Source: Hahella sp. (GTDB lineage: Bacteria; Pseudomonadota; Gammaproteobacteria; Pseudomonadales; Oleiphilaceae). From it: 60,187 nt of DNA. How positions within the stretch are numbered: position 1 is the stretch's first letter; every line of letters begins with the position of its first letter. A program made the position numbers and the translations under genes. The notes under the pieces are model-generated. The model did not search any database, had not been told where the DNA came from, and saw nothing but the letters and a program-made list of their open reading frames with translations. This document shows positions 9,253 to 18,421 of this stretch, one piece after another. The DNA lies in the NCBI GenBank assembly GCA_028280065.1, contig JANQMN010000148.1:1-60187 (forward strand), in the 5' to 3' direction.

Positions 9253-9757
9253 CGTGCGGAACGGCTGGCTCCAGGCGTATGGCATAAGAAGCGGGGAATC
9301 GTGCCTCACCCTTCAGGCGCCAGGTGCTTTGGTCATCTTGCAGATGGATGTAGCGCCGGCCTTCGACAGGGTGGGGCAGTTGGCCGAAATAATGATCGCC
9401 ATTGCGAACGATCATCAGCTCCGTATCCGAATCCGCCAGGGTAGGGTGAATGAGCAGCAAATTCACCATTGGCGGACTTGCAAAAGACTCGTTAGTAACA
9501 AGGTTCAATAGAATTTCTTGATCCTCTATCTTTAAATCCGCCAGCAAGTGAAGGTCGGCGGCGCGTTGATCCTTTTTCAGTTCCTGGTTAATCATCCGGC
9601 CTTCTTTATAGTAGTCGTCCTTTACCAGGGTATCCCGGCCACTCACGGCCACAGTAACCAATAAAAGTCCCACTACTACCGACGTAGCGGGAATGCCTAT
9701 CATCAGCCAGACCCATTTTTCTTTGTACCAGGGAAGATGTTCAGTGTTCGACTGCAT
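9245..9757 (-). CDS. ccoH: FixH/CcoH family cbb3 assembly protein
   Basis: 170 residues: a single membrane helix near the N-terminus (WLMIGIPATSVVVGLLLVTV) followed by a periplasmic domain beginning DTLVKDDYYKEGRMINQ, the typical FixH sequence. The family stabilises or assembles the cbb3 oxidase; CcoH-type proteins contact CcoN directly. It overlaps ccoI by 8 bp and follows ccoG after 66 bp. Confidence 0.93.
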   Translation of the reverse strand: MQSNTEHLPWYKEKWVWLMIGIPATSVVVGLLLVTVAVSGRDTLVKDDYYKEGRMINQELKKDQRAADLHLLADLKIEDQEILLNLVTNESFASPPMVNLLLIHPTLADSDTELMIVRNGDHYFGQLPHPVEGRRYIHLQDDQSTWRLKGEARFPASYAIRLEPAVPHDG

Positions 9758-9823
9758 AAAATCGTGAATTCTCTATTAGCAAACAATCGGTGCAAGTTGA
9801 TTTTCGCGCCCCGGCAGTGCCGG

Positions 9824-11257
9824 TTAGAAGGCAACCGGCGCCGGACCGAGGAATCGGCTTTCCGTCTCAAACTTCTCTTCCGGAAGATCCACTGCCCAAA
9901 CCCGGAAAAGAATATCATGATTCCGTTCCGTGAGCGATTCCGGTGGCACTTCGACGCTTAGCGGAACCGAAAGCACTTCTGCGGGCGCGGCATCAAACCG
10001 GGATTTGCCGACAATTCGAATTCCGCCCAAGCCGGCGACTTCGATCTGGAATGTACGAGAGTCTTTGGCCATGTTGACAATCTTCAGGGTGTAGGTATTT
10101 TCTATGAAGCCACTGGCGGCGGTTTGGAACAGAGCCCCACGGTCCCGCAGGACTTCAAGATCCACCGGAGCCCGGAAGCTGAGTTTGGCAGAGAACGCGG
10201 CTATCATCACCAGCAGGACAATCCCGTAGCCAATCGTTCTCGGCCGTATAATGCTTGAACGTTTGCCTTCGAGGTTTTGTTCCGTGGTATAGCTGATCAA
10301 TCCTCTCGGATATTCCATCTTGTCCATGATGGAGTCGCAGGCATCGATACACTTTGCGCACCCGATACATTCATATTGCAAACCGTCGCGGATATCGATT
10401 CCCGTCGGACAAACATGTACGCACATCCCGCAATCGATGCAGTCACCCAGGCCCTTGGCGCGGGGATCCTGGGTTTTCTTGCGGCTGCCTCGGGGTTCTC
10501 CACGGTTTGGATTGTAGGAAACGATCATGGTGTTCGGATCGAACATGACAGATTGGAAACGGGCATAGGGGCACATATACAAGCACACCTGTTCCCGCAT
10601 CCAGCCGGCATTGACATAGGTGGCGAAGGTGAAAAACAAAACCCAGAACAGTGCCCAGCCGGAGTCGAGATTGAATGTGAAAAGATCCGGAACCAGTTCT
10701 CGAATCGGATAGAAGTAGCCTACAAAAGTCAGTCCGGTGGCAAAGGCCACCAATAGCCAGGAGGTATGCGTCAGACTCTTCTTGATAAGTTTTTCTCGGC
10801 TAAATTCCGCCTTATCCAATTTGATTCGCTGATTGCGGCTGCCTTCAAAAAGCTCTTCCAGCCAGATAAATATGAAAGTCCATACGGTTTGCGGGCAGGT
10901 ATAGCCACACCAGACACGCCCGAACAGGGCGGTGATAAAGAACAGGCCAAAGGCGCTGATGATCAGGAGCCAGGAAAGTAGTACGAAGTCCTGTGGCCAA
11001 AAGGTTGTGCCGAAGATATGAAATTGCCGGTTCGGCAAATCGAAGTGGACGAGTTGCTGCCCATCAATGCTGATCCAGCAAAACAGAAAATACATGGCCA
11101 TGAGAAACCACAGCGAAAAGGTGCGGGCTTGCTGGAAAATCCCGGTAACCTTCTTCACATAGATTTTTTTGCGCCCCTCGTAAAGATCCACCGCCTGCGG
11201 CTTGTAGACCTCAGCGGCATTAGGGTCGAGGTTTTTGACCGGGATTTTGGAACTCAT
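9824..11257 (-). CDS. ccoG: cbb3 accessory protein CcoG (FixG/RdxA), membrane ferredoxin
   Basis: 477 residues with about five membrane helices, two cytoplasmic 4Fe-4S clusters and a C-terminal immunoglobulin-like FixG domain. The cluster ligands are visible as CIDCGMCVHVCP and CIGCAKCIDAC. GYTCPQTVW in the membrane part supplies the conserved CxxxW copper site of the NapH/CcoG group. Family members reduce Cu(II) to Cu(I) for oxidase assembly. It follows ccoP after a 142-bp gap that holds a stem-loop, so it is probably read from the same promoter with altered stoichiometry. Confidence 0.95.
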   Translation of the reverse strand: MSSKIPVKNLDPNAAEVYKPQAVDLYEGRKKIYVKKVTGIFQQARTFSLWFLMAMYFLFCWISIDGQQLVHFDLPNRQFHIFGTTFWPQDFVLLSWLLIISAFGLFFITALFGRVWCGYTCPQTVWTFIFIWLEELFEGSRNQRIKLDKAEFSREKLIKKSLTHTSWLLVAFATGLTFVGYFYPIRELVPDLFTFNLDSGWALFWVLFFTFATYVNAGWMREQVCLYMCPYARFQSVMFDPNTMIVSYNPNRGEPRGSRKKTQDPRAKGLGDCIDCGMCVHVCPTGIDIRDGLQYECIGCAKCIDACDSIMDKMEYPRGLISYTTEQNLEGKRSSIIRPRTIGYGIVLLVMIAAFSAKLSFRAPVDLEVLRDRGALFQTAASGFIENTYTLKIVNMAKDSRTFQIEVAGLGGIRIVGKSRFDAAPAEVLSVPLSVEVPPESLTERNHDILFRVWAVDLPEEKFETESRFLGPAPVAF

Positions 11258-11345
11258 GATCGACTCGCATTAACAATCATTTTAGGCTTACCCAACAGAT
11301 CCGCGAACTTCATTGCTACTATTGAGCAAATCTAAACTGACTGGT

Positions 11346-11377
11346 AATAGACCGGTGCGAGTTTACACCGATCTATT
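11346..11377. other. stem-loop between ccoP and ccoG
   Basis: A 12-bp imperfect inverted repeat (AATAGACCGGTG / CACCGATCTATT, one mismatch, 8-nt loop). Neither side has a run of T, so it is not a standard intrinsic terminator. It could stabilise the upstream ccoNOQP message or act as a partial terminator that lowers expression of the assembly genes relative to the structural genes. Confidence 0.5.
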
Positions 11378-11399
11378 TTAGAAGTCTCTAATTTATTCC

Positions 11400-12293
11400 T
11401 CAATTATCCTTGGAAAGACTATAAACATAGGCCGAAACCAGGTGCACCCGCTCTTCGCCCAGGGTGTCTTTAAAGGCAGGCATTACACCATTCCGGCCGT
11501 TCCGCAGGGATGCTTCCACCATTGCCTGGGTGCCGCCGTAAAGCCAGACACCGTCTGTCAGATTGGGTGCTCCCAAGGACTGAATGCCTTTGCCGTCGCC
11601 GCCGTGACAGACAGCGCAGTTAGCGGCGTACAAGCTCGAGCCTCGATCGGCCAATGCTTTATCGACGTTTTGCTGGCCGCTCATTGCGCGGACATAGTGA
11701 GCAACTTGGGTAATGCCTTCCGCACCTATTACCGCTTCCCATGCCGGCATGGCGGCGATTCGGCCGATTAGCAGCGTTTCCTTAATCTTGTCCGGAGTGC
11801 CGCCGTACAGCCAATCGTTGTCGGTCAAATCCGGGAAGCCGAAGCTACCACGGGCGGCAGAGCCGTGACAAACTGCGCAGTTATTGGCAAACAAACGCTG
11901 TCCCATGCGGATTGCCCTGGTATCCTGGGCTAAAGCTTCGATCGGTTGCGCGGCTAATTCGGCATAGAGCGGGCCGTATTTGGCTTCCGCGGCCTGCACC
12001 TCGGCTTCCCATTGATTTTCCTGAGTCCAGCCGAACAGGCCCTTAAAGCCGCCCAAGCCTGGATATAGGAGATAATAAACGAGTCCGAAAACAATAGTGG
12101 CCATGAACATATATAACCACCATTTCGGCAAGGGATTGTCATACTCTTCGATCCCGTCATATTCGTGACCCATGGTTTCAGAAGTTTCGCTTTGGAAGGG
12201 TTCACTTTTGCGGGTGACCCAAAGCAGCCAGGTACAGCCAAAAAGAGAACCAAGCGATATTACGGTTATCCAGATGGTCCAAAATGTAGTCAT
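11400..12293 (-). CDS. ccoP: cbb3 oxidase dihaem cytochrome c subunit CcoP
   Basis: 297 residues. Two N-terminal membrane helices (WITVISLGSLFGCTWLLWV and LYMFMATIVFGLVYYLLYPG) anchor two periplasmic cytochrome c domains, with haem sites CAVCHGSAARG and CAVCHGGDGKG and axial Met candidates in AAMPAWEAV and GVMPAFKD. CcoP passes electrons from the bc1 complex or soluble cytochromes to CcoO. The NPLPKWWLYMF stretch before the second helix is a family hallmark. The ATG overlaps the ccoQ stop as ATGA. Confidence 0.97.
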   Translation of the reverse strand: MTTFWTIWITVISLGSLFGCTWLLWVTRKSEPFQSETSETMGHEYDGIEEYDNPLPKWWLYMFMATIVFGLVYYLLYPGLGGFKGLFGWTQENQWEAEVQAAEAKYGPLYAELAAQPIEALAQDTRAIRMGQRLFANNCAVCHGSAARGSFGFPDLTDNDWLYGGTPDKIKETLLIGRIAAMPAWEAVIGAEGITQVAHYVRAMSGQQNVDKALADRGSSLYAANCAVCHGGDGKGIQSLGAPNLTDGVWLYGGTQAMVEASLRNGRNGVMPAFKDTLGEERVHLVSAYVYSLSKDN

Positions 12294-12472
12294 GATTTAT
12301 TTGTCCCCGATTCTTGTATTGATCTGGCGTCCGTTTCGTCGTCCTGGAATGGAAGGTTGGCGGCTTCGTCAAAGTTGCTCTTGCGTTTCGCGCTGTATGC
12401 CCAAAGTACGATGCCGATAAAAGCCACAGTAACGACTATAGTGATGATGCCACGGACTGTGTTGATATCCAT
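12290..12472 (-). CDS. ccoQ: cbb3 oxidase small subunit CcoQ
   Basis: A 60-residue single-helix protein (MDINTVRGIITIVVTVAFIG) with a charged cytoplasmic tail (YSAKRKSNFDEAANLPF), as in CcoQ of other proteobacteria, where it stabilises the oxidase complex. The start at 12472 lies 4 bp after the ccoO stop; an upstream in-frame start would overlap ccoO and add residues unlike the family. Confidence 0.9.
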   Translation of the reverse strand: MDINTVRGIITIVVTVAFIGIVLWAYSAKRKSNFDEAANLPFQDDETDARSIQESGTNKS

Positions 12473-12476
12473 ACGC

Positions 12477-13085
12477 TTACCGTTTGCTACTGATAACGGT
12501 ACCCAGCTGCTGTAGATACGCAACCAGGGCTTCTATCTCATATTTGCCTTCAACCTGCTCGACGGCACCGGCAATGTCGGCATCTGTGTAGGGAACGCCC
12601 ACAAGCCGCAAGGCTTCAAGTTTTTTTGCCGTGTATGCAGTATTGATTTTGGCAGTGAACAGCCAGGGGAAAGCAGGCATGTTGGATTCCGGAACAACGT
12701 CGCGGGGATCATACAAATGTGCACGGTGCCAGGCGTCGCTGTAGCGGCCTCCTACCCGGGCGAGATCAGGACCTGTGCGTTTAGAGCCCCAGAGGAAGGG
12801 ATGTTCGTAAACCGATTCGCCGGCAACGGAATAGTGGCCGTAGCGCTCGGTCTCCGCTCTGAACGGTCTGATCATTTGCGTGTGGCAGACATTACAGCCT
12901 TCGCGGATGTATATGTCCCTGCCTTCGATTTCCAGCGCAGTCAGGGGTTTTAACCCGGTCACCGGGGTCGTGACTTCCTTGGTGAAAAACAACGGGACCA
13001 CTTCCACCAAGAAGCCAAATGAGATCGCCACGATAATCAATGGGATCATCAAGCCAAGGTTCTTTTCAATTAATTCATGCTTCAT
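12477..13085 (-). CDS. ccoO: cbb3 oxidase monohaem cytochrome c subunit CcoO
   Basis: 202 residues: one N-terminal signal-anchor helix ([20 protein letters not shown]) and one cytochrome c domain with haem site CNVCHTQM; the axial Met is likely in [23 protein letters not shown] and [15 protein letters not shown] are typical of CcoO/Fix[10 protein letters not shown] was taken as the start; a longer frame adds 12 residues that run into the ccoN end and lack family similarity. The gap to ccoN is 10 bp. Confidence 0.97.
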   Translation of the reverse strand: MKHELIEKNLGLMIPLIIVAISFGFLVEVVPLFFTKEVTTPVTGLKPLTALEIEGRDIYIREGCNVCHTQMIRPFRAETERYGHYSVAGESVYEHPFLWGSKRTGPDLARVGGRYSDAWHRAHLYDPRDVVPESNMPAFPWLFTAKINTAYTAKKLEALRLVGVPYTDADIAGAVEQVEGKYEIEALVAYLQQLGTVISSKR

Positions 13086-13095
13086 TGATATTCCC

Positions 13096-14523
13096 CTAAG
13101 CTGTCTGAGCCACGCCGTCAATGGCGACCGCTTCTTTCTGGGTTATTGTTTTGTAGACGTTGTATGCCATCAGGAACATACCCGCCAGGAAGATGAATCC
13201 GCCCAAGGCCCTGACCATGTAGCCCGGGTAACTGGCATTCAATGCTTCCACAAAACTGTAAGTCAGGGTGCCGTCAGCGTTTACAGCGCGCCACATTAAG
13301 CCCTGCATAATTCCATTCACCCACATTGAGGCGATGTAGAGCACCGTGCCGATCGTCGAAAGCCAGAAGTGGATGTTCACCAGGTTGCTGCTATACATGG
13401 CCGTCAAGCCGTATAGCCGTGGGATCAGATGATAGAGCGCGCCGATGGATACCATGGCGACCCAACCCAGAGCACCGGAGTGGACGTGACCGATGGTCCA
13501 GTCGGTGTTGTGAGAGAGTGCATTTACCGTTTTGATCGACATCATCGGACCTTCGAAAGTCGACATGCCGTAGAAGCTCAGGGAAACTACCAGGAACCGC
13601 AAAACCGGGTCGGTTCGCAGTTTGTGCCAAGCCCCGGACAAGGTCATCATCCCGTTGATCATCCCGCCCCATGACGGCGCCAGCAGTACCAGTGACATCA
13701 CCATACCCGCACTTTGCGCCCAGTTAGGCAGCGCGCTGTAATGTAGGTGGTGTGGGCCCGCCCAGATATAAATACTGATCAATGCCCAAAAATGCACGAT
13801 GGAAAGCCGGTAACTGTAGACCGGGCGTTCCGCCTGCTTGGGAACGAAGTAGTACATAATGCCGAGGAATCCGGCGGTCAGGAAAAAGCCCACGGCATTG
13901 TGGCCGTACCACCATTGAATCATTGCGTCTATGGCGCCCGGGTAGATGGAGTAGGATTTCGCGAAGTGTACGGGGACCGCCAGGCTATTGCCGATATGCA
14001 ACACGGCGACGGTGATGATGAATGCGCCGAAGAACCAGTTCGCCACGTAGATGTGTTTCATCTTACGTTTCATGATGGTGCCGAAGAAGACGATCGCATA
14101 GGAAACCCAGACGACAGCGATAAGAATATCGATCGGCCACTCGAGTTCTGCATATTCCTTGGCGGAGGTTATGCCGAGGGGCAGAGTGATCGCGGCCAGT
14201 AGAATGACCAGTTGCCAGCCCCAAAAGGTAAAAGCCGCCAACCCGTCTGAAAATAATCGGGCTTGTGTGGTGCGCTGAACCGCGTAGTAGGAGGTGGCAA
14301 ACAATGCGCTACCGCCAAATGCAAAAATAACCGCGTTGGTGTGGAGCGGTCGTAGTCGACCGAAGTGGAACCAGGGGTATTGTGTATTAAGATCCGGCCA
14401 TACCAGTTGCGCGGCGATTAGCACACCAACTGCCATGCCTACAATACCCCATACAACTGTCATAATGGCGAATTGTCTGACCACCTTATAGTTGTAGGTC
14501 TCGTTAGCACTTGCTGTATTCAT
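13096..14523 (-). CDS. ccoN: cbb3 oxidase catalytic subunit CcoN
   Basis: The 475-residue haem-copper oxidase subunit I reduces O2 to water at the haem b3-CuB site and pumps protons. About twelve membrane helices are visible. Recognisable blocks are HTNAVIF (haem b ligand His), [18 protein letters not shown] (CuB His and following helix), [11 protein letters not shown] (the helix carrying the cbb3-type active-site Tyr), [11 protein letters not shown] (CuB His pair) and HVHSGALGW (haem ligands). The length is usual for CcoN. A Shine-Dalgarno-like TAGGGA precedes the ATG. It is the first gene of the leftward unit ccoNOQP-GHIS-hemN, preceded by an FNR-type promoter. Confidence 0.97.
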   Translation of the reverse strand: MNTASANETYNYKVVRQFAIMTVVWGIVGMAVGVLIAAQLVWPDLNTQYPWFHFGRLRPLHTNAVIFAFGGSALFATSYYAVQRTTQARLFSDGLAAFTFWGWQLVILLAAITLPLGITSAKEYAELEWPIDILIAVVWVSYAIVFFGTIMKRKMKHIYVANWFFGAFIITVAVLHIGNSLAVPVHFAKSYSIYPGAIDAMIQWWYGHNAVGFFLTAGFLGIMYYFVPKQAERPVYSYRLSIVHFWALISIYIWAGPHHLHYSALPNWAQSAGMVMSLVLLAPSWGGMINGMMTLSGAWHKLRTDPVLRFLVVSLSFYGMSTFEGPMMSIKTVNALSHNTDWTIGHVHSGALGWVAMVSIGALYHLIPRLYGLTAMYSSNLVNIHFWLSTIGTVLYIASMWVNGIMQGLMWRAVNADGTLTYSFVEALNASYPGYMVRALGGFIFLAGMFLMAYNVYKTITQKEAVAIDGVAQTA

Positions 14524-14734
14524 TGCTGAATTTTCCCTACCCTGTTTTAATTGAATGGCGCTTATTATCGCGGCGAGACGGTGATATCGGTTTTACTATT
14601 TTTTTCGTGTTTTCCGGATGCCCGGTGAAAAACCAATAATCCCAAAAGGAAAGTGTAGGCTAAAAAAAGCGCTAAACGACTATTTTGCAGCCAAAAATCT
14701 CCCAGTTCCAAGCCAGCGGGGCGAAGCATAAGAG

Positions 14735-14754
14735 TTGACAATAAGTAATGTCAA
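14735..14754. promoter_or_regulatory. inverted repeat in predicted ccoN leader
   Basis: A perfect 6-bp inverted repeat, TTGACA and TGTCAA separated by 8 bp, lies just downstream of the predicted cco transcription start. The spacing is too wide for FNR/ANR (5-4-5). It may be an operator for another regulator. No identity can be assigned. Confidence 0.35.
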
Positions 14755-14773
14755 CCGAATATGCCCATGCTAA

Positions 14774-14816
14774 ACATTAGCAAATTCGCACAGCCAATTT
14801 TATTGACCAATATCAA
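14774..14816 (-). promoter_or_regulatory. FNR/ANR-type class II promoter of the cco operon
   Basis: TTGACCAATATCAA at 14803-14816 matches the FNR/ANR consensus TTGAT-N4-ATCAA at 9 of 10 fixed positions. In the leftward direction a -10-like TAATGT lies at 14779-14774, putting the box centre about 42 bp before the deduced start near 14767, the position of an activating class II FNR site. The leader to ccoN would be about 240 nt. The rest of the 395-bp gap between the divergent ccoN and hydrolase genes (14524-14918) shows the inverted repeat at 14735 and no reading frame of note. Confidence 0.7.
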
Positions 14817-14918
14817 GCGGTTTTAGGCAAACCATTAAAATAAAGCCTTTCTTTTCCGATATTTGGACTCGCTAACGATTAGCATATAACTTTAGTCTAT
14901 TCATACTACGGAGGTCGA

Positions 14919-15575
14919 ATGGAGCTATTGACAAGCGGTGACGAACAGGCGTTTGCCCATGTTGTTTTTGCCCACGGAGCCGGCGCGCCGATGGATAGTG
15001 AATTTATGGAAGAGATGAGTGGATTGTTGAATGGGCACGGCTTGCAAGTGTCACGATTTGAATTTCCCTACATGCAAAAACGCCGGGTAGATGGTAAAAG
15101 GCGGCCACCGGATCGCATACCTAAGTTGATAGACTGTTTTTTAGAGGCAATGAAAGGTGTGCAGCCTCAGCAACTAGTGCTAATCGGTGGCAAGTCGATG
15201 GGTGGCAGGGTTGCGAGTTTGGTCGCCGCAGAGTTGTCGATCGGCTCCGCGCAATCAGCCGGAAAAATCGACGGTTGGTTTGCATTGGGGTATCCGTTTC
15301 ATCCACCCGGTAAGCCGGAAAAACTGCGCATTCAGCATTTACCCGAGATTACAGTTCCAGGATTGATTTTGCAGGGAAGCCGGGATCCTTTTGGTAATGA
15401 GAGTGAGGACCTGCGGAAGCATTTGCCGAACTCTACGCAACTAACATGGATTCCGGATGGAAATCACGACCTGGTTCCCCGTAAGCGCAGCGGTATAGAA
15501 AAACTTGATAATTGGCAGATGGCGGCTGAGCAGTTAGCGATGTTAGCCAAGGCTTTTCGCCAACCAGGCAAATAA
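14919..15575 (+). CDS. alpha/beta-family hydrolase (COG3571, KANL3/Tex30 type)
   Basis: 218 residues with the alpha/beta hydrolase layout. FAHGAGAPMDSEFM is the oxyanion strand-loop; GGKSMGGRVAS is the nucleophile elbow (GxSxG, Ser in KSMGG); an acid is likely in GSRDPFG and the catalytic His in DGNHDLVPR. The family is small, cytoplasmic and of unknown substrate. An AACGGAGGTCG Shine-Dalgarno region precedes the ATG. It is divergent from ccoN and 41 bp before tusA, so the two are probably cotranscribed. Confidence 0.88.
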   Translation: MELLTSGDEQAFAHVVFAHGAGAPMDSEFMEEMSGLLNGHGLQVSRFEFPYMQKRRVDGKRRPPDRIPKLIDCFLEAMKGVQPQQLVLIGGKSMGGRVASLVAAELSIGSAQSAGKIDGWFALGYPFHPPGKPEKLRIQHLPEITVPGLILQGSRDPFGNESEDLRKHLPNSTQLTWIPDGNHDLVPRKRSGIEKLDNWQMAAEQLAMLAKAFRQPGK

Positions 15576-15616
15576 TGATAAACTCAGCGGCTTTCATAGG
15601 TTTGTAGTAGGTGGGA

Positions 15617-15850
15617 ATGTCGTACGAAATTAGCCAACAAATGGACGTCAAGGGGTTAATCTGCCCGGAACCGGTCATGATGTTGCATAACAAAATTCGG
15701 GATATCGGCAGCGGCGAGGTTCTGGAGGTTGTCGCGACCGATCCTTCAACTCAACGGGATATCCCGCGTTTTTGTGAGTTTCTCGGTCACGAGTTGCTGA
15801 AGTCCGAAACGCAAGATGACACTTTCGTGTACCACATACGCAAAGCTTAG
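15617..15850 (+). CDS. tusA: TusA-family sulfur carrier
   Basis: A 77-residue cytoplasmic protein with the signature DVKGLICPEPVMMLHNKI, whose Cys carries persulfide sulfur. TusA passes sulfur from IscS towards 2-thiouridine of tRNA wobble positions and into molybdenum-cofactor and Fe-S routes. ATG at 15617 gives the standard N-terminus; the GTG six bases upstream is less likely given an AGGTGG ribosome site. The gene is convergent with dsbD, with only 8 bp between the stops. Confidence 0.93.
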   Translation: MSYEISQQMDVKGLICPEPVMMLHNKIRDIGSGEVLEVVATDPSTQRDIPRFCEFLGHELLKSETQDDTFVYHIRKA

Positions 15851-15858
15851 AAGAGGGA

Positions 15859-17712
15859 TTAATTCACTTGGGGGCTTGATTCCAGCGCTTCCATCACCGT
15901 TGAACTGGTTAAAATTTGTGGCAGCAGTTTTGGGGCTTGCCCCTGCTGATAGACCACATACATGGGAACGCCGTTGCGGCCGAAGGAGGCGAGGTAGTCC
16001 GTGATGTTTGCGTCCGCGTTGGTCCAGTCGCCCTTGATATACTCCACATCATCAGAGTGTAATACCGAATAGACGGGTTCGGTGCTGAGAACGGTTTTTT
16101 CGTTGACAAGACAGCTGACGCACCAATCCGCGGTAATGTTCACAAACACTGTTTTGCCTGAGCTTATCGCCTTTGCCAGGTAATCTTCGCTGAAGGCGGC
16201 GGTATTCGTTTCTTCCGCGCCGGCACTGCCGACTGGTTGCCAGGGTTGCTGAACAATGATTAGTGCGGCCAGAATCCAGCCGGATACCGAGCCGACCAAT
16301 CCAAGGTTGCGCATGGCCGTTCCACGGGTTCTGGAATGGCGTCGCAGCCAAACCGCAAAAGTCATCAACAGTAATCCCAACAGCACCCATGTCATTCCCT
16401 CTACACCGGTTTGCCTGCCAAGGACCCAAAGCAGCCATAGCGCCGACAAAAACATGGGGAATGCAAGAATTTGGCGCATGGTATCCATCCAGGCGCCAGG
16501 TTTTGGCAGCCAACCGGCGACCTTCGGGACGAAACCGATAATTAAAAACGGCACCGCCATTCCGAGCCCTAACGCGACAAAGACCGCGAGGGCTTCAATG
16601 GGCGGTTGGGTGATCGCGTAGCCCAAGGCGGAGCCCATGAATGGCGCGGTACAAGGACTCGCCACAACCACAGCCAAGGCACCGGTAAAGAACGCTCCAC
16701 GATTACCATCCTGTTGGGTGAGACCGTCTCCGATACCCATCAGGCGGGTGCCAAGTTCGAGCCAGCCCAGGAGCGTCAGCCCCAGAGCGAACAACAGATA
16801 CACCATTGCCGCGACAAACCAGGGGGATTGCAATTGGAACCCCCAGCCAATGCTTTCACCTCCTGAGCGCAATACCAGAAGCAAACCGGCGACGGCCACG
16901 AACAGGCTTAATACTCCTGCTGTATACGAAAGAGCCTGAAGTCGATGCTGGCGGCCGTCCATACCGGAGGCTTTGGCTAATTTCAGCGCTTTTAGGGATA
17001 AAACGGGGAATACGCACGGCATCAGGTTGAGAATAATGCCCCCGAAAAATGCAAACAAAACCGCCGCAATAAAGGAGAGGTCGGCATTGGCGGGTTGAGA
17101 AACCATCGCCGAATCCACTGTAGAAACCACTTTGTTTAACCCGGTGTTCTGCGATTCCAGGTTGTTAACGCCGTTAACGCCTACCTGTCCGGATGCACCT
17201 GTACTGCCGCCGATAAATATTGCAGGACGTTTTTGCGGCGGATAACATAATCCGGCCTCCGCGCAGCCCTGATAGACGATGGTGAACTCAGCTTCTCCCT
17301 GTTGCATTGCCTCAATCGGAATTCGCATTTCAACATCGTCGTAAAAAACTTGCACCAGGCCGAAATACTCGTCCTGTTTTTCAACTCCAGGTTTGGAGTA
17401 CACAGGGTCGCCATGCACCGTACCGGGGGTCAGCGACTTTACTTGCATGCGATCCTTGTACAGGTAATAGCCATCGGCGATTTCCCAGTGAATCACCAGT
17501 TGATTTCCGGCAACGGACGAAGAGTAGATGTAGGCTTCATCGACGTGGAGAAAATCCGGTTCTTCAACTGCCCCGGAAAACTGCCCGGCAGCTTGTTTCA
17601 GTAGATTGGATTCGGCGGCAACATGCATACCGGCCAAACTGATGAGTAAAGTAAATATGGTTAACAACAAATGCATGGATAAGCTTCGAATAGACAATTT
17701 AACTTGGTTCAT
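15859..17712 (-). CDS. dsbD: thiol:disulfide interchange protein DsbD
   Basis: About 617 residues. A signal peptide (LLLTIFTLLISLAGMHVAA) leads to the periplasmic alpha domain (Cys pair in YQGCAEAGLCYPPQ), a central block of about eight membrane helices with Cys in LMPCVFPVLSLK and ASPCTAPFMG, and a C-terminal thioredoxin-like gamma domain with active site DWCVSC. DsbD moves electrons from cytoplasmic thioredoxin to periplasmic DsbC/G and cytochrome c maturation factors, which suits the cytochrome-c-rich cbb3 oxidase nearby. ATG at 17712 (MNQVKLS) was chosen; the frame extends 130 codons upstream but overlaps the divergent epmC and lacks family sequence. Confidence 0.95.
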   Translation of the reverse strand: MNQVKLSIRSLSMHLLLTIFTLLISLAGMHVAAESNLLKQAAGQFSGAVEEPDFLHVDEAYIYSSSVAGNQLVIHWEIADGYYLYKDRMQVKSLTPGTVHGDPVYSKPGVEKQDEYFGLVQVFYDDVEMRIPIEAMQQGEAEFTIVYQGCAEAGLCYPPQKRPAIFIGGSTGASGQVGVNGVNNLESQNTGLNKVVSTVDSAMVSQPANADLSFIAAVLFAFFGGIILNLMPCVFPVLSLKALKLAKASGMDGRQHRLQALSYTAGVLSLFVAVAGLLLVLRSGGESIGWGFQLQSPWFVAAMVYLLFALGLTLLGWLELGTRLMGIGDGLTQQDGNRGAFFTGALAVVVASPCTAPFMGSALGYAITQPPIEALAVFVALGLGMAVPFLIIGFVPKVAGWLPKPGAWMDTMRQILAFPMFLSALWLLWVLGRQTGVEGMTWVLLGLLLMTFAVWLRRHSRTRGTAMRNLGLVGSVSGWILAALIIVQQPWQPVGSAGAEETNTAAFSEDYLAKAISSGKTVFVNITADWCVSCLVNEKTVLSTEPVYSVLHSDDVEYIKGDWTNADANITDYLASFGRNGVPMYVVYQQGQAPKLLPQILTSSTVMEALESSPQVN

Positions 17713-17817
17713 GGCATGCAATCTCTGACATAATATCAGGCCGCAAGTTCCAAATATGTATGAAATTTGCTGAATTACAATTGGTAACCTTAATTTAACC
17801 CCGTTCCTAAAGGCAAG

Positions 17818-18378
17818 ATGGAAACAACTGCTCCGAATGCGCATCAGATCATCCAGCTGTTTAATCAATGTTTTGTAACATCGGAAAACACTCGACTGGA
17901 ATACGGTGGGGATGAGCCGGTGTATCTCCCCGCAGGGGCTCCGGATAACGCCGCACAAACACATTCGATACGCTTCGCCCATGGCTACGTCAGCAGCGCA
18001 CTGCACGAAATTTCCCACTGGTGCATTGCCGGGAAACAACGACGCTTGCAGGTGGATTATGGCTACTGGTATGCGCCGGACGGACGCTCGGAAGTACAGC
18101 AAAAGGCGTTTGAACAGGTCGAAGTTCGGCCGCAGGCATTAGAATGGCATCTTGCCAAAGGTTGCGGCGCGGCCTTCAGCGTAAGTTTCGATAATCTGCA
18201 CGGCGCCGGAAGTGTCGATCCGGCGGGATTTAAGTCGGCAGTCGCGCTACAGGCGCGGGCATTTTTACAATCGGGTCTGCCGAAAAGAGCGCAAATTCTG
18301 CTGAATAGCTTCGCCGAAAGCTTCGGAAGCCGGCCTCAATGCTGGCAGAATGCTGATTTTTCTATAGAATTACTCTGA
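17818..18378 (+). CDS. epmC: elongation factor P hydroxylase
   Basis: 186 residues of the EpmC/YfcM family, which hydroxylates the beta-lysyl-lysine side chain of elongation factor P. The central metal-binding motif is HEISHWCIAG, preceded by IRFAHGYVSSAL and followed by DYGYWYAPDGRS, all hallmark blocks. Length fits the family. It is divergent from dsbD and 43 bp before the DEAD-box helicase gene, so both may share a promoter in the 105-bp gap upstream. Confidence 0.93.
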   Translation: METTAPNAHQIIQLFNQCFVTSENTRLEYGGDEPVYLPAGAPDNAAQTHSIRFAHGYVSSALHEISHWCIAGKQRRLQVDYGYWYAPDGRSEVQQKAFEQVEVRPQALEWHLAKGCGAAFSVSFDNLHGAGSVDPAGFKSAVALQARAFLQSGLPKRAQILLNSFAESFGSRPQCWQNADFSIELL

Positions 18379-18421
18379 ATTGAATCTATTTGGTTGCGAT
18401 TTGCCCGTTAGGGTGGCATAA

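Noticed and set aside
11320-11336. Possible FNR box upstream of ccoG (TTGAGCAAATCTAA)
   Set aside because: Only the first half-site fits; the second half does not match ATCAA at the required spacing.
17712-18102. N-terminal extension of dsbD
   Set aside because: The frame stays open for 130 codons upstream but overlaps the divergent epmC gene and has no signal peptide at its start; the signal peptide follows the start at 17712.
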